A stretch of DNA of 41,465 nucleotides from Clostridia bacterium (GCA_022798335.1 JAAWMH010000028.1:1-41465); one strand, 5' to 3'. Shown: positions 1-8,777, counted from the stretch's first letter. Made by a program: numbers and translations. Notes: generated by a model from the letters alone, not told the origin.

Positions 1-258
1 GAATTTTATTATACTGATTATTGGAATTATTATTCTAAAATTAAAGTAGATGGATTAGAAAGTATACAAGATTTATTTAAAAGAATTAGAGATTTCTTAG
101 ATGAAATAAAGGAAAAATATAAAGATAAAAATATTCTTTTAGTAACACATGGTGGAGTAGCAAGAGCAATATATTTTTATTTTAATGAATTGCCAAAAGA
201 TGGAATGATACAAGAATTTGGATCAAGTAATTGTGCAATTACAGAATATGAAATGTAA
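1..258 (+). CDS. Histidine phosphatase family protein, 3' end only
   Basis: The open frame runs from the first base of the window to TAA at 256-258, so the N-terminus with the catalytic RHG motif lies outside. The visible 85 residues end with the second conserved block of the phosphoglycerate mutase-like fold, LLVTHGGVARAI, whose His contributes to the phosphate pocket. Members dephosphorylate sugar phosphates, nucleotides or other small substrates; the substrate cannot be told from this fragment. A second gene fragment follows 10 bases downstream. Identification rests on the THGG block and the predicted alternation of helix and strand. Confidence 0.7.
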   Translation, partial: EFYYTDYWNYYSKIKVDGLESIQDLFKRIRDFLDEIKEKYKDKNILLVTHGGVARAIYFYFNELPKDGMIQEFGSSNCAITEYEM

Positions 259-268
259 GGAGAAATAT

Positions 269-436
269 ATGAAATTGACAAAAGAACTAGCATTAAAAAT
301 GATAGAAGATTATAGAGGAAAAACAAAAAGTGATAGATGGATAGACCATTGTATTTGTGTAGGAGATACAGCAGGAAAAATTGCTAAAGCATTAAATGAA
401 GAAGGGTATAATGTAGATATTGATAAAGCTTATTAG
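269..436 (+). pseudogene. Truncated HD-domain protein remnant
   Basis: ATG at 269 follows the ribosome binding site AAGGAG at 257-262. The product is only 55 residues: MKLTKELALKMIEDYRGK, then DRWIDHCICVGDTAGKIA, then a stop after DIDKAY. This resembles the N-terminus of small HD-domain phosphohydrolases, where the next segment should hold the metal-binding HD pair. Here a stop intervenes before any HD motif, and the next bases (another frame reads LGYNLYDYE) are only vaguely HD-like. I infer decay of a once longer gene. No CGG codon lies at the break, so this differs from the CGG shift sites elsewhere in the window. Confidence 0.55.
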
Positions 437-515
437 GTTATAACTTATATGATTATGAAATAATTACCACATGCCCTTACGCATGGAGATATAATAAGCA
501 CTAATTAGATTTTGA

Positions 516-859
516 TATAATGAGAGTAAAAGAGGACTAGAATTTAGTAATAATAAATTCTGGAGTGAGATATTTGAATAATTACAAGATTTATATGATA
601 AAGTAAATATAAAATCATCAATAGTAGATTTAAAAGAAGAACCTATATATAATGGAATAGATGTAACGAAAGAAATAGATGTTAGTTCTTGTGATAGATG
701 GAAACTTTTATATAATATGTTAAAGGCAGCTATACAGAGAGTGATACTCAATATGGTAATTTTGAAATAGAGCATAAATGTGCTTTTATAAATACTATAA
801 AAACTAGACTAATCCCTATACAAGAAAATTCGTTATTAACAAAAAAGGAGGAAAAATGA
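516..859 (+). pseudogene. Degenerate hypothetical gene remnant
   Basis: Plus-strand reading gives protein-like sequence broken by one in-frame stop (around 573) and a frame change near 730. One frame reads KEEPIYNGIDVTKEI and CDRWKLLYNMLKAA; a second continues DTQYGNFEIEHKCAFIN and ends at TGA 857-859, overlapping the next start codon as ATGA. I do not recognise the family. The stop and frame change do not sit on CGG codons, so I treat this as ordinary decay. The overlap with the next gene suggests the two were once translationally coupled. Confidence 0.4.
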
Positions 860-1308
860 AGAATTTAATAAGTAGATTAAATAAAAATACTCACATTATT
901 ATTAAAGGTGAAGAATATATAGTAAAAACTAAAACATGGTATTCAATAGAAGAAGATAAAACAGCATCATATGTAAAATGTGAGCTAAGTAACAATAAGG
1001 TTATGGTTATAATTCCAGATGATGAACTAATATATATTGGAAAAGTAATTGAAAATATGAGATATGAAAGAATATCTAAAGATAGAATTAAATACAGTGA
1101 TACATTATTTAGTAAGATAGGAGAGGGACATCAATTTATTACAAAAATAGAATTTGGAAATGAAGATGAAGTAGAAGGTAAGTGCATATTTGAAGATTAT
1201 GAAGCTGAAAATAATATAATTAGTTTAGGAACATTGCCAGATAAAGAAAATGTAAGAGCAGATGTTTATGCTAATATTTTAAATATAGAAGATATTGAAA
1301 TAAAGTAG
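856..1308 (+). CDS. Hypothetical protein, possibly DUF4178-like
   Basis: 150 residues starting at ATG 856 behind AAAGGAGG (844-851). The protein is acidic with no signal peptide or membrane segment. It is mostly short beta-strand-like stretches: IIIKGEEYIVKTKTWYS, then YVKCELSNNKVMVIIPDDE. That pattern of a small beta domain with a Trp-Tyr turn recalls DUF4178, found in Firmicutes accessory loci, but the match is from memory and weak. It lies between a gene remnant and a Cys-rich protein, all read in the same direction with short gaps, so the three may share a transcript. Confidence 0.55.
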   Translation: MKNLISRLNKNTHIIIKGEEYIVKTKTWYSIEEDKTASYVKCELSNNKVMVIIPDDELIYIGKVIENMRYERISKDRIKYSDTLFSKIGEGHQFITKIEFGNEDEVEGKCIFEDYEAENNIISLGTLPDKENVRADVYANILNIEDIEIK

Positions 1309-1353
1309 AGTTTTTTATAAAACTAATAAATAGTTGATTTAGGAGAAAAATTT

Positions 1354-1710
1354 ATGGCAAGAGTGTTAAAAAATAAAGAATTAATAAATACAAGGCTAGC
1401 AACAAATTATGGTGGGTGGATGTATTGTGATAAGTGTAATGAAAACATAGGATATTTATGTTATTCTACTTATGATAGAATAGAATTGAAGTATAAATGT
1501 AATTGTGGAAGTCAAGGTAGTGCATTTTTAGATTTTGAAGATAGTAAAATAGGCAGAAGTTGTACTGATGAATTAGTGAATATTAAAAATAGATTATGCT
1601 GTCTAATAGATAGTGAACCTCTAATTACAATATTGGATAAAAAAGTAGCTAACTATGAAATGAAAATTACTTGTAAATCTTGTGGAAACATTTATAAAAA
1701 AGTAAAATAG
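1354..1710 (+). CDS. Cysteine-rich hypothetical protein
   Basis: 118 residues, ATG at 1354 behind TTAGGAG (1339-1345). Cysteines are arranged as CDKC at about residues 25-28, CNC about 49-51 and CKSC about 107-110, a pattern that could hold one or two zinc ions in a ribbon fold. No catalytic motif is seen. It has no signal peptide and is probably cytoplasmic. It sits in the accessory cluster at the left edge, and codon use matches the AT-rich background. I do not recognise a function. Confidence 0.6.
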   Translation: MARVLKNKELINTRLATNYGGWMYCDKCNENIGYLCYSTYDRIELKYKCNCGSQGSAFLDFEDSKIGRSCTDELVNIKNRLCCLIDSEPLITILDKKVANYEMKITCKSCGNIYKKVK

Positions 1711-1785
1711 AAATTAGTTATTACTAAAGAATAATCAATGAAATTATAATAAAAGATATTAGATTATCAGAAGAGGTAAATGATT

Positions 1786-2355
1786 ATGGAGAAAAAGTAT
1801 ATTATAATAGTTACAGGAGAATTAGCTGCTGGAAAAACTAGTTATGGTAAAAAAATTTCAGAAGAATTAAAAATGCCATTTTTCAGTAAAGACAAAATAA
1901 AAGAAATTTTATATGATTCTTTTAACAATACAAATTTAGATTATGAAGCAAAACGAAAAATGGGAGCAAGCAGTTATGCAGTATTTTATTATATAATAGA
2001 AGAACAGATGAAAGTAGGCTTGCCTTTAATAGCAGAAAGTAATTTTGTAAAGGAATCAGCTCCTATTATAAACGATTTGCTGGATAAATATGATTATAAA
2101 AGTATTACAATAAGATTTGAAGGAGATTTACAGATATTACATAAAAGATTTTTAAATAGAGAGTATTCAGATGAAAGACCTATGGGATTAGTATCAAATG
2201 GAATGTTTGATGATTTTGAAAATTTTGAAAAAGCAGCGATAAAATCCAAAGAATTTAAAATAAATAATAATGAGATATTAGTTGATACAACAGACTTTTT
2301 AAAAGTTGATTTTGATGAAATTATAGACAAAATCAAAAAAAATTTACAAATATAA
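1786..2355 (+). CDS. P-loop ATP-binding protein, AAA_33/zeta-toxin-like kinase
   Basis: I place the start at ATG 1786 (189 residues), because AAGAGG at 1771-1776 is 9 bases upstream; ATG 1780 would be only 3 bases away. The N-terminus is a hydrophobic strand followed by a Walker A motif, TGELAAGKTS (about residues 10-19). FFSKDKIKEIL follows, as in small-molecule kinases of the AAA_33 and zeta-toxin-like group. A later ESNF and a basic stretch LHKRFLNRE fit a lid that binds phosphate. Such proteins phosphorylate small metabolites or antibiotics; the substrate here is unknown. It is the last gene before a strong hairpin at 2364-2394. Confidence 0.7.
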   Translation: MEKKYIIIVTGELAAGKTSYGKKISEELKMPFFSKDKIKEILYDSFNNTNLDYEAKRKMGASSYAVFYYIIEEQMKVGLPLIAESNFVKESAPIINDLLDKYDYKSITIRFEGDLQILHKRFLNREYSDERPMGLVSNGMFDDFENFEKAAIKSKEFKINNNEILVDTTDFLKVDFDEIIDKIKKNLQI

Positions 2356-2363
2356 ATAAAAAC

Positions 2364-2394
2364 AAAGGAGCAGCCAATTAGCGGCTGCTCCTTT
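2364..2394 (-). terminator. Strong hairpin terminator between convergent genes
   Basis: A 12-bp perfect stem (AAAGGAGCAGCC, paired with GGCTGCTCCTTT) with a 7-base loop. The T-rich tract lies on the minus-strand side (TTTGTTTTTAT), so it mainly terminates the aminotransferase-GNAT gene. It may also stop plus-strand transcripts from the kinase-like gene. Confidence 0.85.
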
Positions 2395-2405
2395 AGGTAA
2401 AATCA

Positions 2406-4448
2406 TCACTTCAACTGGAAATAAAAACCGTATTCTTTGTAATACTTATCTCCAATTTTAGCTTCCTTTGTCTTTACGATTTTTCCACCAAGCCTTTCGT
2501 AGAACTTAATAGCTGGTTCGTTATCGCTAAGACACCATACAATCATATTCTTTTTGCCAAGGGACGCCAGTTCTTTGCAAGTTTCCAAGAACAAAGAGGT
2601 ACCAATTCCCTTACCAATCTGATTGGGCTTGATATAAAGACTAACAAGCTCAGATTCAAAAAGGTCTACATTGGGAGTAGGATTAAAGCAAGAGTATCCG
2701 AGTACTTCCTCACCGTCTACTGCTACAAACACCAAATCTTTGTATTCACTAAAGCTGGCCTCATAACGTTTGGTTTGCTCTTCGTAATTCAAGGAATTCA
2801 GGTAGGTAGAAGAAATGATAGAGTCATAGGCATTTTTCCAGCCATCCACTTTAATCCTGGCCATTTGAGCCTGGTCTTCATAGCGATTTTTACGAATTTC
2901 GTAATGGTCTTTTGGCTCTAAGAGAAGAATGGCATTATGAATGTTAAGCATACTTTTTACCAGTTTGTCATCTTCAATAGAATAGGAAATTCTGCCAACC
3001 AACTCATCTTCATAAGGCCAAGAAATGGACTGACCTACTAAAAACCTTGTGCGACAAGTAGCGTAGAAAAATTGGAGAAGGTCTTTTTCGGTTCTAATGG
3101 CTTTGCCTTTATACTTCATTCCCTTAAGCTCAGTAAAGTCAAGGATGGCAAAAAAGCCAGCTTCGGGTTCTAACCCCTTAGGAAAACTTACCATGGGCAA
3201 ACCACAAGATAGAACTTTGTTTGCATCAGCTATACCTAAGATATTGATTACAGTTTCAAAAATGCGAGTCTTAAACCGAACTTCTACCGTAGCAATTCCA
3301 CAAACGAGAGCTTTGAGCAGATTGAATTTATAAAGATAAATTTCTCGAAGATCAGTAAAGTAATTCTCATAGGCTTCATATCTCTCGGAAGTAGCATTAA
3401 AAGCACCGGCAAGAGCTTTGCCAATAATATCGGGAGTAGAGTCCATCGTCTGGAAGGTTTTGTTCACAATTTCGCGAATGATAACCTCATCGGCAACAAC
3501 AAAACCAGCTCGCAGGGCAGCCATAGAGTAGCTCTTAGAAAGCCCAAAAAGCGAAATGGTATTACGGAATGCACCAGGGATAGTAGCAATGGGCATTGCG
3601 ATATTCTCCTTATCATAGGAGATGTCCCGGTAAACAAGGTCATCAATCACAAAAACGCCACGTTCCATACAAACCTTAGAAATTTCTTGCAACAGTGCAG
3701 CTTCGTTTTTGCCCATAACTTTGCCGGTAGGATTATTAGGGTTTGCGTTTAAAAAGGCAACTACCCGTGGAACATAGCCCTTCCTTCTGTGGTATACCTG
3801 CTGCAGACTTTCGTTAAGAGAGTCAATTCGATTTGCAAGCTTAACAGGATTTACCAAGAAATTGTCTTCTCTTTCAAGAGGAAGAATTTCCACCTCGGCA
3901 CCAGCACGTTCAGTCCGAATGGTAAAAAGCCCATAATTCGGACCAGTCACCAAAACAATGTCTCCAGGCTGCGAAATAATGTCAATGATTTGGTTGAAAA
4001 GTACAGAAGTAGAAACAGAAAAGGTAATATTGTGAACACTAAGGCCTTTTTCGTCAATATCATCATACGAATAGGGTGTTGTGTTTACAAAACCTTCTTT
4101 TTCTACATACTCCAAAAGCTGCTTGCGGATTTCATCAGAACCTTCTGTGTAGGGATAACGATACATAAGGTCGTTATCTAGCGAATGTTTCATAGCGGCT
4201 ACTGCTGGGGGAAAAGGTGCAAATTTCACAGGGTTTCCGCTGCCAAGGTCTGTGTCTGGAATGGTAGCAATATTTTCATCCCGAACTTCGTAACCGTAAA
4301 AATCAATTGCGTCAGCAATTGCCTGAACGGTGGGATTGAAATGCTCGCCATCCAGCCGTGCGCCAATATAAGGCAGGCCAAATCGTCTTTGCCTTAGGTG
4401 TGGACAGTCCCGCATCAGTCTGTCGATTGCATGTGATTTAGTAAGCAT
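2406..4448 (-). CDS. Bifunctional PLP aminotransferase (class I/II) fused to GNAT acetyltransferase
   Basis: 680 residues. The N-terminal ~480 form a fold type I aminotransferase: NPNNPTG at 236-242, the cofactor Asp in VIDDLVY at about 269, and the Schiff-base Lys in FGLSKSY at 305. The C-terminal ~160 residues are a GNAT domain with acetyl-CoA loop QIGKGIG at about 610-616 and the NEPAIKFYERLG helix. Amino-acid transamination followed by or coupled to N-acetylation is the likely role; the substrate is unknown. The gene is clearly GC-richer than its surroundings and uses CGG for Arg at least seven times (for example TIRTE, VYRDI, PRVV). It has its own promoter and terminator, so it looks like a single-gene insertion from a donor with different codon use. 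Confidence 0.88.
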   Translation of the reverse strand: MLTKSHAIDRLMRDCPHLRQRRFGLPYIGARLDGEHFNPTVQAIADAIDFYGYEVRDENIATIPDTDLGSGNPVKFAPFPPAVAAMKHSLDNDLMYRYPYTEGSDEIRKQLLEYVEKEGFVNTTPYSYDDIDEKGLSVHNITFSVSTSVLFNQIIDIISQPGDIVLVTGPNYGLFTIRTERAGAEVEILPLEREDNFLVNPVKLANRIDSLNESLQQVYHRRKGYVPRVVAFLNANPNNPTGKVMGKNEAALLQEISKVCMERGVFVIDDLVYRDISYDKENIAMPIATIPGAFRNTISLFGLSKSYSMAALRAGFVVADEVIIREIVNKTFQTMDSTPDIIGKALAGAFNATSERYEAYENYFTDLREIYLYKFNLLKALVCGIATVEVRFKTRIFETVINILGIADANKVLSCGLPMVSFPKGLEPEAGFFAILDFTELKGMKYKGKAIRTEKDLLQFFYATCRTRFLVGQSISWPYEDELVGRISYSIEDDKLVKSMLNIHNAILLLEPKDHYEIRKNRYEDQAQMARIKVDGWKNAYDSIISSTYLNSLNYEEQTKRYEASFSEYKDLVFVAVDGEEVLGYSCFNPTPNVDLFESELVSLYIKPNQIGKGIGTSLFLETCKELASLGKKNMIVWCLSDNEPAIKFYERLGGKIVKTKEAKIGDKYYKEYGFYFQLK

Positions 4449-4480
4449 TTATTTTACCTCCTAAAGTTAAACTATATTCT

Positions 4481-4509
4481 ATTATACCATAAAAAGTTAA
4501 AAAAGTAAA
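4481..4509 (-). promoter_or_regulatory. Promoter of the aminotransferase-GNAT gene
   Basis: On the minus strand TTTACT (4509-4504), a 17-bp spacer and TATAAT (4486-4481). It is followed by TTTAGGAGG just before the start codon at 4448. Confidence 0.75.
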
Positions 4510-4528
4510 ATTGTTATGTAAAACAAAA

Positions 4529-4558
4529 ACCACCTAAGTTACAATGAACTTAAGTGGT
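4529..4558 (-). terminator. Terminator of ppaC
   Basis: A 12-bp stem with one mismatch (ACCACCTAAGTT, paired with AACTTAAGTGGT). On the minus strand it is followed by GGTTTTTGTTTT, so it terminates ppaC just upstream of the aminotransferase promoter. Confidence 0.75.
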
Positions 4559-4588
4559 ATATTATAAATTCCTTACCTTTTTATTAAT

Positions 4589-5530
4589 TTATTGAAGCTG
4601 AATTTTTTGTTCTAAGCCTTCTATAATAGCAGGCAAAATTTGTTTTTTTCTAGAAACAACACCATTTAAAATAGTGGTATTAGCAATTAGTTCCGTATGA
4701 AAAGCTTTCTTAAAAATATCAGTGCGATTACCTAAAACAATTACTTTGGAATTAGCTTCTAAAATGTCTGTTACTGCAAAAATAAATAAATCAATATTTT
4801 CATTTTGAATTCTTGATTCAATTGCTTTTTCAATTTCTAATTTTCTTTTAAATATTTCATCTATAGTAGAAGTATTTATTTGAGAAATAGTAATTTTTAA
4901 GTCATGATGCTTAAAGTCTTTAGAATCAAGTTTTATAATTTCATCAGCACTACAATCACTAGTATCTGTTCCAGCTTCTAATAGCTTATATCCATAATCA
5001 TATAAATTAATACCAGCAATTTTAGATAGTTTTTCAGCAATTACTCGATCTTGCTGAGTACAGGTAGGAGAACGGAACATTAAAGTATCAGAAAGAATAG
5101 CACTAAGCATCATTCCAGCAATTCTTGGAGTAATAGAAATATCTTCTTGTTTGTATAATTTGTATAAAATAGTAGAAGCACAACCAACAGGTTCTGAAAT
5201 ACAATATACTGGTTCAGCAGTATGTAGATTAAGTCTATGATGGTCTACTACCATTTGAATATGAGCATTTTCAATTCCAGTTACACTTTGGGAAAATTCA
5301 TTATTATCTACCATAATAACATTAGATTGTTTATCTATTTTAGAAAGAAATTCAGGCTCATTTACACCAAAAGTGTCAAGAGCATATTTGGTTTCTTTAT
5401 TAATATCACCTAAGCGATAACTTTCTGCATTTCTTCCCATTTGATTTTGTAAATTAGCCATAGAAATTGCAGAAGCAATAGAGTCTGTGTCTGGATTAGT
5501 ATGTCCGAAAACATAAGTCTTATCAGTCAT
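4589..5530 (-). CDS. ppaC: Manganese-dependent inorganic pyrophosphatase (family II)
   Basis: 313 residues, the usual length for family II pyrophosphatases. DHH-family metal ligands are all present: HTNPDTDS at about 10-17, VMVDNNE at about 72, VVDHH at about 97, and SDTLMF at about 147. The C-terminal substrate-binding motif appears as SRKKQ near residue 295. It hydrolyses pyrophosphate to phosphate in the cytoplasm, pulling biosynthetic reactions forward. Start ATG 5530 has AAAGGAGG upstream. It is monocistronic: a consensus promoter lies just upstream and a hairpin downstream. No in-frame CGG was seen. Confidence 0.96.
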   Translation of the reverse strand: MTDKTYVFGHTNPDTDSIASAISMANLQNQMGRNAESYRLGDINKETKYALDTFGVNEPEFLSKIDKQSNVIMVDNNEFSQSVTGIENAHIQMVVDHHRLNLHTAEPVYCISEPVGCASTILYKLYKQEDISITPRIAGMMLSAILSDTLMFRSPTCTQQDRVIAEKLSKIAGINLYDYGYKLLEAGTDTSDCSADEIIKLDSKDFKHHDLKITISQINTSTIDEIFKRKLEIEKAIESRIQNENIDLFIFAVTDILEANSKVIVLGNRTDIFKKAFHTELIANTTILNGVVSRKKQILPAIIEGLEQKIQLQ

Positions 5531-5573
5531 AAAAAATCCTCCTTTATCTCTTGAATATATCTATAACCTACAT

Positions 5574-5602
5574 ATTATACCATAGATTGCACAAAATGTC
5601 AA
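5574..5602 (-). promoter_or_regulatory. ppaC promoter
   Basis: Perfect consensus on the minus strand: TTGACA (5602-5597), 17-bp spacer, TATAAT (5579-5574). Confidence 0.9.
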
Positions 5603-5649
5603 CAAATGGCAAAATAAATACATTATATTCGACTATATAGTTAGTATGC

Positions 5650-5678
5650 TTGAATTATAGAAAAAATATGTATATAAT
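5650..5678 (+). promoter_or_regulatory. Promoter of the NatAB-like ABC operon
   Basis: TTGAAT (5650-5655), 17-bp spacer, TATAAT (5673-5678). It lies 36 bases upstream of the ATPase start at 5714. Confidence 0.8.
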
Positions 5679-5713
5679 AGCAAAAGAATTAAAAATTAGA
5701 AAGGGGAACTTTT

Positions 5714-6605
5714 ATGGGACTTATTGTAAAAAATGTAGATAAAAGTTTTGGAACCAAAAAAGTAGTAGATTCGATTAGTTTTGAAATACAAAAACCACGG
5801 AATTTATGGACTTTTAGGAACAAACGGAGCAGGAAAAACTACTACACTTCGTATGATTTTAGGAATTTTAAAAAAAGATAGTGGTCAAATTTCTTGGAAT
5901 GGAAAAGAAGTACAAAGAAAGCATGTTAATTTCGGATATTTGCCAGAAGAAAGAGGCGTATATCCAAAAACAAAAATACATGATCAATTAATGTATTTTG
6001 CAAGATTAAAAGGAATGAAAAAAGCAAATGCAGAAGAAAATTTGCTTTATTGGGCAAAAAAACTAGAGGTAGAGCAATATTTGCAAATGACACCAGAAAA
6101 ACTATCAAAAGGAAATCAACAAAAAATACAGTTTATTACAGCAATTATTCATGATCCAGAACTATTAGTATTAGATGAACCATTTAGTGGGTTAGATCCA
6201 GTCAATACAGAGCTATTAAAAAATGTAATAATAGAGCTTGTAAAAAAAGGTACTTATATTATTATGTCTAGCCACCAAATGTTTTCTATAGAAGAATTTG
6301 CATCAGATGTACTTATTTTAAATAAAGGAAAAACAGTTTTACAAGGAAATTTAAAACAAATAAAAGAAACATATGCAGCAAATAAACTTTCTTTGAGTAC
6401 AAAACAAAATGTAGAAGATTTAATAAAACAAGTAGGACTTGAAATATATCATAGTAAAGATAATGAATATATCATTAACATTACAGGCGAAGAGCAAGGA
6501 TATAAGCTATTTGATGAACTTGCTAAAGCACATGTTAAGGTAGAAAAATTTGAAATTATGAAGCCAAGTTTACACGATATTTTTATTGAAAAGGTAGGTG
6601 AGTAA
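5714..6605 (+). CDS. ABC transporter ATPase, NatA-like, read through a +1 shift at CGG
   Basis: ATG 5714 behind AAAGGGG reads MGLIVKNVDKSFG, then VVDSISFEIQKP and CGG (5798-5800). In the zero frame the protein then becomes nonsense (RNLWTFRNK) and stops. If the C at 5798 is skipped the next codon is GGA and the sequence continues GIYGLLGTNGAGKTT, giving the family-typical KPG-x-YGLLG Walker A run. The joined product is 296 residues with signature LSKGNQQ, Walker B LLVLDEPFSGLD and switch His in SSHQM, a normal length for the family. There is no RBS or sensible start for the second frame. It couples ATP hydrolysis to the permease encoded next (6607), probably for Na+ or drug export. Confidence 0.88.
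5798..5801 (+). other. +1 frameshift site C-GGA in the ABC ATPase gene
   Basis: In-frame context AAA CCA CGG AAT. Skipping C5798 gives AAA CCA GGA ATT, restoring KPGI ahead of the Walker A motif. The nearby AAC GGA at 5824-5829 holds the same CGGA letters out of frame and needs no shift, so the effect depends on reading frame. Confidence 0.8.
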
Positions 6606-6606
6606 A

Positions 6607-7860
6607 ATGAAAGATTTAGGAATTGTTATTTCATATACAATTAAAGATATGTTAAAAAAGAAGACATTTTTAATTTCAAACTTAATCATTTTATTATTTA
6701 TCATTGTAGGATTTAATATACCAAATATATTAGATGCTTTTAACTCAGAAGATGAAAGTAGTGTGCCAACAGTTAGTAAAGTTTTAGTAGTAGATAGCCA
6801 AAATGTTTATGAAAATAAACTTTCTAAGTTAAATCATATGAATTTAGGGTATACTTTTGAAATTGTAAAAGAACAAACCTATGAAGAAATTAAACAAAAA
6901 ATAGAAGAAGGGGAAATAGAAGAAGCATTAGTCATTTCTAAACAAGGCGCTAATATTAAAATAGAATATATAGTAGAAGAAATGATGATGTTAACAGGAA
7001 TTCCAGAAAATTATAGTAATGCTTTAAGTAATTTATATAAAGAGGTACAATTAAGTAAAATAGGAATTACAGAAGAACAAATAAGTGCAATTGAGCCAAA
7101 TTTTGAAATTGAAGTAAAACAAACAAGTAGTGAAGAAGTAAAAGGTAATGTATTTGTTATTATGCTATTATCTTTAGTTTTATTTTACGCAATATATTTT
7201 TGTGCTTACCAAGTATCAAGTTCTATTACCACAGAAAAAACATCAAAAATTATGGAAACATTGGTTACTTCAACAAAGCCTAGAACCATTGTACTTGGAA
7301 AGACAATAGGAATTGGAATAGTAGGATTTATTCAAGTAGCTGTTATTGTAATAGTAGCACTAATTTGTGCTAAATATTCTTTACCAGAAGGTATCTTAGA
7401 GAGCGTATTAGATTTATCACAAATTACACCAACATTAGGCATTCTTACAGTGGTTTATTTTATATTAGGATATGCTACATTTGCACTATTATATGCATTA
7501 ACAGGCTCAACAGTAAGTAAACCAGAAGATGTGCAATCAGCAAATGGACCAGTTGCAATCGTTGCAGTAATAGGATTTTACTTATCTTATTTTACAATGA
7601 TGAATCCAACTAGTGATTTGAATGTATTTGCTTCTATATTTCCATTTTCATCACCATTTTGTATGCCATTTAGAATTATGATGGGAATTGCAACTCCATC
7701 TCAAATTGCAATTTCAATTGTAGTATTAGTAGTAACTATTTTAGTAGTTGCTAATATATCTATAAAAATTTATTCTAATGCCATTTTAAACTATGGTAGT
7801 AGAGTAAGCATTAAAGATATGATTAAAATGTATAAAAATAAAGATGATAGTAATGGATAG
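6607..7860 (+). CDS. ABC transporter permease, NatB/ABC-2 type
   Basis: The start is taken as ATG 6607 (417 residues), two bases after the ATPase stop codon. An alternative GTG at 6598 overlaps the ATPase. One N-terminal membrane segment (LISNLIILLFIIVGF) is followed by a ~150-residue extracytoplasmic region. Five further hydrophobic segments then span from about residue 180 to 395. TTEKTSKIMETLVTS, a cytoplasmic motif typical of NatB-like permeases, is at about 210. With the upstream ATPase it forms a two-gene exporter operon ended by the hairpin at 7866-7900. Confidence 0.88.
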   Translation: MKDLGIVISYTIKDMLKKKTFLISNLIILLFIIVGFNIPNILDAFNSEDESSVPTVSKVLVVDSQNVYENKLSKLNHMNLGYTFEIVKEQTYEEIKQKIEEGEIEEALVISKQGANIKIEYIVEEMMMLTGIPENYSNALSNLYKEVQLSKIGITEEQISAIEPNFEIEVKQTSSEEVKGNVFVIMLLSLVLFYAIYFCAYQVSSSITTEKTSKIMETLVTSTKPRTIVLGKTIGIGIVGFIQVAVIVIVALICAKYSLPEGILESVLDLSQITPTLGILTVVYFILGYATFALLYALTGSTVSKPEDVQSANGPVAIVAVIGFYLSYFTMMNPTSDLNVFASIFPFSSPFCMPFRIMMGIATPSQIAISIVVLVVTILVVANISIKIYSNAILNYGSRVSIKDMIKMYKNKDDSNG

Positions 7861-7865
7861 TATAC

Positions 7866-7900
7866 TCAAAACTGCTCTGCTAATTACAGGGCAGTTTTGA
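7866..7900. terminator. Bidirectional terminator between permease and DUF4130-type gene
   Basis: A 14-bp stem with one G-U pair (TCAAAACTGCTCTG, paired with CAGGGCAGTTTTGA). It sits between two convergent genes. Confidence 0.8.
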
Positions 7901-7914
7901 TTTATAAATCTAAT

Positions 7915-8688
7915 TTAATTCATTTCTACTAAATCTTTCCAATATTTTTTAGGCATAAATTGCATTTGTAATCTTGTGTTTTTTCGTTCATCGATGGCAA
8001 TGGTCTCGAAAAAGGTTTTCCATAACTTTTGAAATTGTTTTTCCTCTTCAGAGAAACTTGTTACTTTAAAATCAGCAGGTACTTCTAAAATTTCATAATT
8101 CTTTCTATTTTTAGAAGTATACAAAAAAGCTAAGTTTCTATTTTTATCATGCAAAATTAAATTTTGAGTAGGAAATCGTTCTATTAAAAAATGCCCTACT
8201 TGTTCAATAACATTATTATCAGGAGAAATAGAAGAATACCACAAATTGTTTCCTATTTCTGAAAGTCTAACTAATCCTTTTAAACGATGAGCCTCTCCAA
8301 ATACCCTTTTTCTTAATTTTGTTACTTGTAGTACATAATCTAAAGTTAGCCTATGGCAAATACTAGGACCTACTTTAAAACCATGTAGCAAATAATTTAC
8401 AATAGCTAGGTCTTTTTGCTTTTGGCAAGACAAAAAAGCATGATAACAGTCATAAAGAGCAGTAAAGCTAATATTAGCAGATATACCATGCCAAATACGA
8501 TTTGATTTTTCTTCGTTAGTAGAAATAAAATAAGATTTTTCTAATAAATTAGCCACATAGTATTCTTTTGGTAAAATAGTAGAAGGAATTACCTTTTTTA
8601 AATAACAGTCAAATACAATAGTAAGCAAGCCATTAAAACTGCCATCATATAAATAAGCTACATTTTCTAAAATTTTAAAATCTAACAT
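7915..8688 (-). CDS. Putative DNA repair protein, DUF4130/TIGR03915 type
   Basis: 257 residues, ATG 8688 behind AAAGGAG. The protein begins LDFKILENVAYLYDGSFNGLLTIVFDCY, recalled from the DUF4130 family (TIGR03915), and ends with MPKKYWKDLVEMN, also typical. The genomic partner is the radical SAM gene just upstream on the same strand (8778-10138). In many Firmicutes these two occur together and have been linked with uracil-DNA-glycosylase-like repair functions, though the chemistry is not established. It is cytoplasmic with no membrane segment. The gap to the upstream gene is about 90 bases, so cotranscription is likely. Confidence 0.82.
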   Translation of the reverse strand: MLDFKILENVAYLYDGSFNGLLTIVFDCYLKKVIPSTILPKEYYVANLLEKSYFISTNEEKSNRIWHGISANISFTALYDCYHAFLSCQKQKDLAIVNYLLHGFKVGPSICHRLTLDYVLQVTKLRKRVFGEAHRLKGLVRLSEIGNNLWYSSISPDNNVIEQVGHFLIERFPTQNLILHDKNRNLAFLYTSKNRKNYEILEVPADFKVTSFSEEEKQFQKLWKTFFETIAIDERKNTRLQMQFMPKKYWKDLVEMN

Positions 8689-8777
8689 AAATTCTCCTTT
8701 AAAGTATCAAAATCAATTGTTACACAATACATCTTCTCTTTTATATCTTTTTCTAAAAAGTAACAATAGATTAAAGT

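Noticed and set aside
464..775. Minus-strand 103-codon frame as a gene
   Set aside because: No RBS or motif, and the plus strand there carries a recognisable gene remnant.
3097..4397. Plus-strand open frames of 70-130 codons across the aminotransferase gene
   Set aside because: They are antisense shadows of a GC-richer gene with clear conserved motifs on the minus strand and lack ribosome binding sites.
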